Translations under genes and position numbers: made by a program
Assembly (NCBI RefSeq): GCF_003337715.1
Contig: NZ_QPIX01000005.1
Coordinates: 186,001-250,000, forward strand
Reading direction: 5' to 3'
Length of the DNA: 64,000 nucleotides
From: Ciceribacter lividus
GTDB lineage: Bacteria; Pseudomonadota; Alphaproteobacteria; Rhizobiales; Rhizobiaceae
The notes under the pieces: model-generated
Seen by the model: only the letters and a program-made list of their open reading frames with translations
What the model was told of the DNA's origin: nothing
Databases searched by the model: none
In this document: positions 60,489 to 64,000 of the stretch, piece after piece
Layout of the letters: each line of letters begins with the position of its first letter
How positions within the stretch are numbered: the first letter of the stretch is position 1

Positions 60489-60515
60489 AGACCACCCGCC
60501 GTTGGCGGGTGGTCT
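60489..60515 (-). terminator. Terminator for the chemoreceptor gene
   Basis: A perfect 12-bp stem, AGACCACCCGCC (60489-60500) and GGCGGGTGGTCT (60504-60515), with a GTT loop. On the minus strand it is followed by TTTTCGTTC, so it mainly serves the leftward chemoreceptor gene. Confidence 0.85.
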
Positions 60516-60564
60516 CGTGGTGCCCTTGCTAGCTTTTGTTTGAGCCAGGTGTCGAGGACGCCGC

Positions 60565-62352
60565 TCAGAATTCCTCCCAGCTGTCGTCCTTGAGCGCCGC
60601 GTTGCCGTTGAAGGCTCCGGCGACCTTCGCCGCCATCTGGCGTGCCGGCGAGGGTACGGGCTTCGACGTGGCAGCGGCCGAGACCGGCGCGGAGCGGCGA
60701 ACACCTGCCGAGCCGCCGATGTTGAACTGCGACAGGAGATTGAATAGCTGCTCGGCCTCGCGGGCGAGGCTGTGGGCCGCAGCCGTCGTCTCCTCCACCA
60801 TGGCGGCGTTCTGCTGCGTGCCCTGGTCCATGGTGTTGACAGCGGTGTTGATCTCCTTGAGCCCGGTCGCCTGCTCCTTGGATGCCTCGACGATCGCGCC
60901 GACATTGTCGTCCACGCGGAGAACCTGGCCGACGATCTCCTGCAGCGCGCGGCCGGTATCGCCGACGAGCGTAACGCCGCTCTTCACATGCTCGTTGGAG
61001 GCGCTGATCAGTTCCTTGATTTCCTTTGCCGCCTTGGCCGAGCGCTGGGCGAGTTCGCGCACCTCCTGGGCGACGACGGCAAAACCCTTGCCGGCATCAC
61101 CGGCGCGGGCTGCCTCTACACCGGCGTTCAGCGCAAGGAGGTTGGTCTGGAAGGCGATCTCGTCGATCACGCCGATGATGTTGGCGATCTCGCCTGCGGA
61201 CTGCTCGATCTTGCCCATGGCGTCCACAGCCTGATTGACGACACCGCCGGAGCGCTCGGCATTGTCCTTGGTCCGGCGCACCAGTTCACCGGCTTCCTGC
61301 GCCCTGTGGCTGGAGTCGGCGACGGTGGTGGTGATCTGTTCCAGGGCGGCAGCCGTTTCCTCGACCGATGCGGCCTGCTGCTCGGTCCTCTTGGAAAGGT
61401 CGTTCGAGGCCGACTGGATCTGCTGCGAGGCGGCCGCGATCGCTCCCGCATTCTCGGAGATCGTGTGCATGGTGCTGCGCAGTCTCGTCGAAGCGCCGTT
61501 GAAGTCGACGCGCAGCTTCTCGAGCGTCGGAAGGAAAGGCTCGGTGATCGACTGGGTGAGATCGCCTTCGGCAAGCGCGTTCAGCGAGCGGGCGAGCTGG
61601 TCGACATTCTCCACCCGCTGGGTGACGTCGGTCGCGAACTTGACGACCTTGAACACCTTGCCGTTCATGTCGAAGATCGGATTGTAGGAGGCCTGGATGT
61701 AGGCCTTCTTGCCCCCCTTGCCGATGCGCAGGAATTCGTCTGCAACGAATTCGCCGGCCCCGAGCTTGCCCCAGAAGGCCCGATAGGCATCACTGGCAGT
61801 GTAGCCGGCGTCACAGAACATCGAGTGATGCTTGCCCTGTATCTCTTGAAGCGAGTAGCCGAGCGCCTTGAGGAAATTCTCGTTGGCGGTCAGGATTTCA
61901 CCCTTCGGCGTAAATTCGATGACGGCCTGGGCCCGCGAGATGGCGTCGAGCTTGCCGGCATCCTCGGCCGCCTTCAGTTTCTGCGCGGTGATGTCGGTCG
62001 CAAACTTCACGATCTTGTACGGCTTCCCGTTGCGGAAGACCGGATTGTAGGACGCCTCGATCCAGACTTCCCGTCCGCCCTTGCCGATGCGCTTGTATTG
62101 CCGCTGGTCGAACTCGCCGGCTCCGAGTTTTGCCCAGAATTCACGGTAGGCGGGGCTGTTTACCTCGGCCGGATCGACGAATGTCCGGTGGTGCTGACCG
62201 ACGATATCCGGGAGCGTATAGCCGAGAGCCTTACAGAAATTCTCGTTGGCTGTGATGATGGTTCCATCCATCCTGAACTCGATGATCGCCTGGGAGCGGC
62301 TCATCGCTTCCAGAACGGCCTTTGCTTCCGATCCACTACCAAATCCCAACAT
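60565..62352 (-). CDS. Cytoplasmic chemoreceptor with two PAS domains
   Basis: 595 residues with no membrane segment. Two tandem PAS domains (about 8-120 and 130-240), each with the phrases FRMDGTIITANENFCKALGY or FTPKGEILTANENFLKALGY, GKGGREVWIEASYNPVF or GKGGKKAYIQASYNPIF, and KFATD, then a HAMP-like hinge (LNALAEGDLTQSI) and a long coiled-coil signalling domain whose tip reads EIAFQTNLLALNAGVEAARAG near residue 400. The end DDSWEEF is a CheR/CheB-docking-like pentapeptide. It resembles the Sinorhizobium McpY type (recalled). GGAG 6 bases before ATG 62352 favours that start over 62358. The signal (redox or oxygen via PAS cofactor) is inferred. Confidence 0.92.
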   Translation of the reverse strand: MLGFGSGSEAKAVLEAMSRSQAIIEFRMDGTIITANENFCKALGYTLPDIVGQHHRTFVDPAEVNSPAYREFWAKLGAGEFDQRQYKRIGKGGREVWIEASYNPVFRNGKPYKIVKFATDITAQKLKAAEDAGKLDAISRAQAVIEFTPKGEILTANENFLKALGYSLQEIQGKHHSMFCDAGYTASDAYRAFWGKLGAGEFVADEFLRIGKGGKKAYIQASYNPIFDMNGKVFKVVKFATDVTQRVENVDQLARSLNALAEGDLTQSITEPFLPTLEKLRVDFNGASTRLRSTMHTISENAGAIAAASQQIQSASNDLSKRTEQQAASVEETAAALEQITTTVADSSHRAQEAGELVRRTKDNAERSGGVVNQAVDAMGKIEQSAGEIANIIGVIDEIAFQTNLLALNAGVEAARAGDAGKGFAVVAQEVRELAQRSAKAAKEIKELISASNEHVKSGVTLVGDTGRALQEIVGQVLRVDDNVGAIVEASKEQATGLKEINTAVNTMDQGTQQNAAMVEETTAAAHSLAREAEQLFNLLSQFNIGGSAGVRRSAPVSAAATSKPVPSPARQMAAKVAGAFNGNAALKDDSWEEF

Positions 62353-62592
62353 CTGCATCTCCGAAAAAGGCGCTCCCAGTGGTTGATCCCAAAAGGCGGG
62401 CGCGCCGGTGCCCCTCTGATTTCTATGGGGCTAATTCTTGCATGGTGCAGTTTACGAACGGTGAACGTCTCGCACGCCGCAAAGAACAAATCCGGACATT
62501 TTCGGGCGTTTCTTGGCACTCTCGGTCCTGAGGTGCCGTGGTGGGTGCGCGCGAGGTCCCCCGCGCGCTGCTATGGGAGGTAACTTACGGTG

Positions 62593-63426
62593 CTATTTCT
62601 CTGGTTGCGGGCGTCCCTTCGCCGCCTGCCAAAGCTCCTCCATCCGCTCCAGCGTGGCGCCTTCGAGGGTCTCGCCTGACGCTTCAAGATTTTTCTCTAT
62701 ATATTTGAAACGTTGTCTGAATTTTGCGTTCGTTCCGCGCAAGGCCTGTTCAGGGTCGGTGCCGACATGGCGGCCGATATTGACGAGTGCGAAGATCAGG
62801 TCGCCGAGTTCGTCGGTGATCTTATCAGGGCGACCCTCGACAAGTGCCTCGCGCAGCTCGCCGATCTCCTCCTCGATCTTGTCAAGGATGGGGGCGGCCT
62901 CGGACCAGTCGAAGCCGACCTTGGCGGCCCGTTCCTGCAGCTTGATCGCTTCCGTCAGTGCCGGAAACGAGCGCTGCACCGTACCGAGATGTCCGTCGTG
63001 GTGCACTTCGGCGACGCCGCGGCGGCGGCGCTTCTCGCTTCGCTCCGCCTTCTCCTCGGCCTTGATCGCGTCCCACTGCACCTTGACGGCCTCGGGTGTC
63101 GCCGCGTCCGAGACGGCGAAGACGTGGGGATGGCGGCGGATCATCTTCCCGGTGATCGCCTCGACGACGTCGCCGAAGGAAAAGAGGTCGGCCTCTTCCG
63201 CCATCCGCGCATGGAAAACCACCTGCAGCAGAAGGTCGCCGAGCTCCTCGCAGAGGTCGTCTGGATCGTTGCGCTCGATCGCGTCGGCGACCTCGTAGGC
63301 CTCCTCGATCGTGTAGGGCTTGATCGTCTCGAAGGTCTGGACGATGTCCCAGGGGCACCCGGTCTTCGGGTCGCGCAGCGCCGCCATGATCTCGATGAGG
63401 CGGCCGATATCCTTGGAAGCTTCCAT
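62593..63426 (-). CDS. mazG: Nucleoside triphosphate pyrophosphohydrolase MazG
   Basis: 277 residues, the full two-domain length. Hydrolyses NTPs and dNTPs to monophosphates, thought to clear damaged nucleotides. The first MazG domain has GCPWDIVQTFETIKPYTIEEAYEVADAIERND and EELGDLLLQVVFHA; the second has EEEIGELREALVEG and DELGDLIFALVNIGRH. The acidic metal-binding EExxE/ExxD helices are intact in both. It follows the deaminase gene by 44 bases on the minus strand. Confidence 0.95.
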   Translation of the reverse strand: MEASKDIGRLIEIMAALRDPKTGCPWDIVQTFETIKPYTIEEAYEVADAIERNDPDDLCEELGDLLLQVVFHARMAEEADLFSFGDVVEAITGKMIRRHPHVFAVSDAATPEAVKVQWDAIKAEEKAERSEKRRRRGVAEVHHDGHLGTVQRSFPALTEAIKLQERAAKVGFDWSEAAPILDKIEEEIGELREALVEGRPDKITDELGDLIFALVNIGRHVGTDPEQALRGTNAKFRQRFKYIEKNLEASGETLEGATLERMEELWQAAKGRPQPEK

Positions 63427-63470
63427 ATGCGTTTTCGCTCCGGGCGGACAGGCGCCGCCTTCCGTTCGTG

Positions 63471-64000
63471 TCAGTTGAGGGGAATGTCGTTCCCGCCCTT
63501 CGAGGATTGGTATGCGGCCGAGAGGCGGTCATAGGTCTCGCGAATGCGCCGCGACTGTTCCTCGAGCGCCGGGCGTTCGCGGGGCTCCGCCCCCGCGACG
63601 AGGTCGGTGAGGGCATGGGAATGCCAGAACGCATTCGCCCTGCGGTAGCCGCCGGGTTCGAGTCCGAAGACCTCCTTCAGGATCTTGAGGTCGTGCGGGA
63701 TGGCGAAGGCGTCTCGGCTGTCCTCGTGGCTGAAGAAATAATAGAAATTGTCGAAGCCCGCCCAGGTGATCGCCGACATGCACATGGTGCAGGGCTCGTG
63801 GGTCGACAGGAAGATCAGGTCGCGTGTGTCCGGCCGTTCGGCGAGCTTGTAGAACCTCTTCAGCGTGTGGACCTCGCCGTGCCAGAGCGGGTTCTCCGTC
63901 TCGTTGTTGGTTTCGGCAAGAACCAGCGAGAGATCGGATTTCCTGAGTACGGCCGCGCCGAACACCTTGTTGCCGGCGGCGACCCCGCGGGCGGTGAGCG
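63471..64000 (-). CDS. CDA-family nucleoside/tRNA deaminase-like protein (5' end beyond window)
   Basis: At least 176 residues; the start lies past the right edge, since the frame upstream of 63965 remains open and reads GVAAGNKVFGAAVLRK, a typical N-terminal cytidine-deaminase-like strand. The zinc motif appears as WHGEVHTLKRF (HGE in place of the usual HAE) and EPCTMC, so the metal ligands His, Cys and Cys are present. Long C-terminal extension rich in aromatic and charged residues (WAGFDNFYYFFSHEDSRDAF). Substrate unknown; cytosine/guanine or tRNA-adenosine deamination is possible. Confidence 0.85.
   Translation of the reverse strand, partial: LTARGVAAGNKVFGAAVLRKSDLSLVLAETNNETENPLWHGEVHTLKRFYKLAERPDTRDLIFLSTHEPCTMCMSAITWAGFDNFYYFFSHEDSRDAFAIPHDLKILKEVFGLEPGGYRRANAFWHSHALTDLVAGAEPRERPALEEQSRRIRETYDRLSAAYQSSKGGNDIPLN

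Overview
The window is a dense stretch of chromosomal core genome from a high-GC alphaproteobacterium, almost certainly Rhizobiaceae (Sinorhizobium/Ensifer, Shinella or Rhizobium-like; the genus cannot be settled from sequence alone). The signs are a fused ispDF, a lipoyl domain on the E1-beta subunit of pyruvate dehydrogenase, the dusB-ntrB-ntrC-ntrY-ntrX-trkA-dat-hfq-hflX series, and an alpha-type LexA with a GTTC-N7-GTTC operator. I see no tRNA, rRNA, insertion sequence, prophage or CRISPR array. No gap between genes exceeds 300 bases; the largest are 278 (483-760), 257 (44933-45189) and 248 (24937-25184).

Layout. 1-4217: folE (cut by the left edge, minus strand), then a NifU-like scaffold gene, yidD, a DUF2267 gene and thrS. 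4302-10876: accessory or poorly known genes, namely a secreted repeat-domain protein, a nitroreductase/flavin reductase pair, a degenerate CitE-like protein divergent from a DUF2336 gene, a small unknown protein behind a perfect inverted repeat, a GNAT acetyltransferase and an AI-2E family permease. 11105-18032: parE, an alpha/beta hydrolase, tpiA, secG, pyrG and a small unknown gene. 18045-24936: leftward genes, a TadG-like pilus protein and the ppiD-trpD-trpC-moaC-moeA operon. 25185-32655: a P-type ATPase convergent with gltA, then comEC convergent with lexA.

32872-44932 is central carbon metabolism: a VOC protein and kdsA, eno, an FtsB-like protein, then pdhA-pdhB-pdhC, an SGNH esterase, a small DUF465 protein, lpdA, a GlsB/YeaQ membrane protein, lipA and a RatA/COQ10 protein. 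The E1, E2 and E3 subunits and the lipoate synthase that arms them therefore lie together. 45190-48168 (minus) holds ispDF, a CinA/PncC-type amidase and an unexpected GH8 glucanase. 48361-60436 (plus) is the nitrogen-regulation block dusB-ntrBC-ntrYX, then trkA, dat, hfq, hflX and a YdeI-like gene. 60565-64000 (minus) holds a cytoplasmic tandem-PAS chemoreceptor, mazG and a deaminase cut by the right edge.

I did not find a clearly new multi-gene system. The most interesting observations are modest: a 90 percent identical in-frame DNA repeat at the starts of pdhB and pdhC, NtrX lacking the sigma54-contact motif, a GH8 gene attached to the pncC operon, a secreted three-repeat protein, a membrane-free tandem-PAS chemoreceptor, and several perfect inverted repeats in intergenic DNA. 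Many long open frames on the opposite strand of real genes are artefacts of high GC and were left out.
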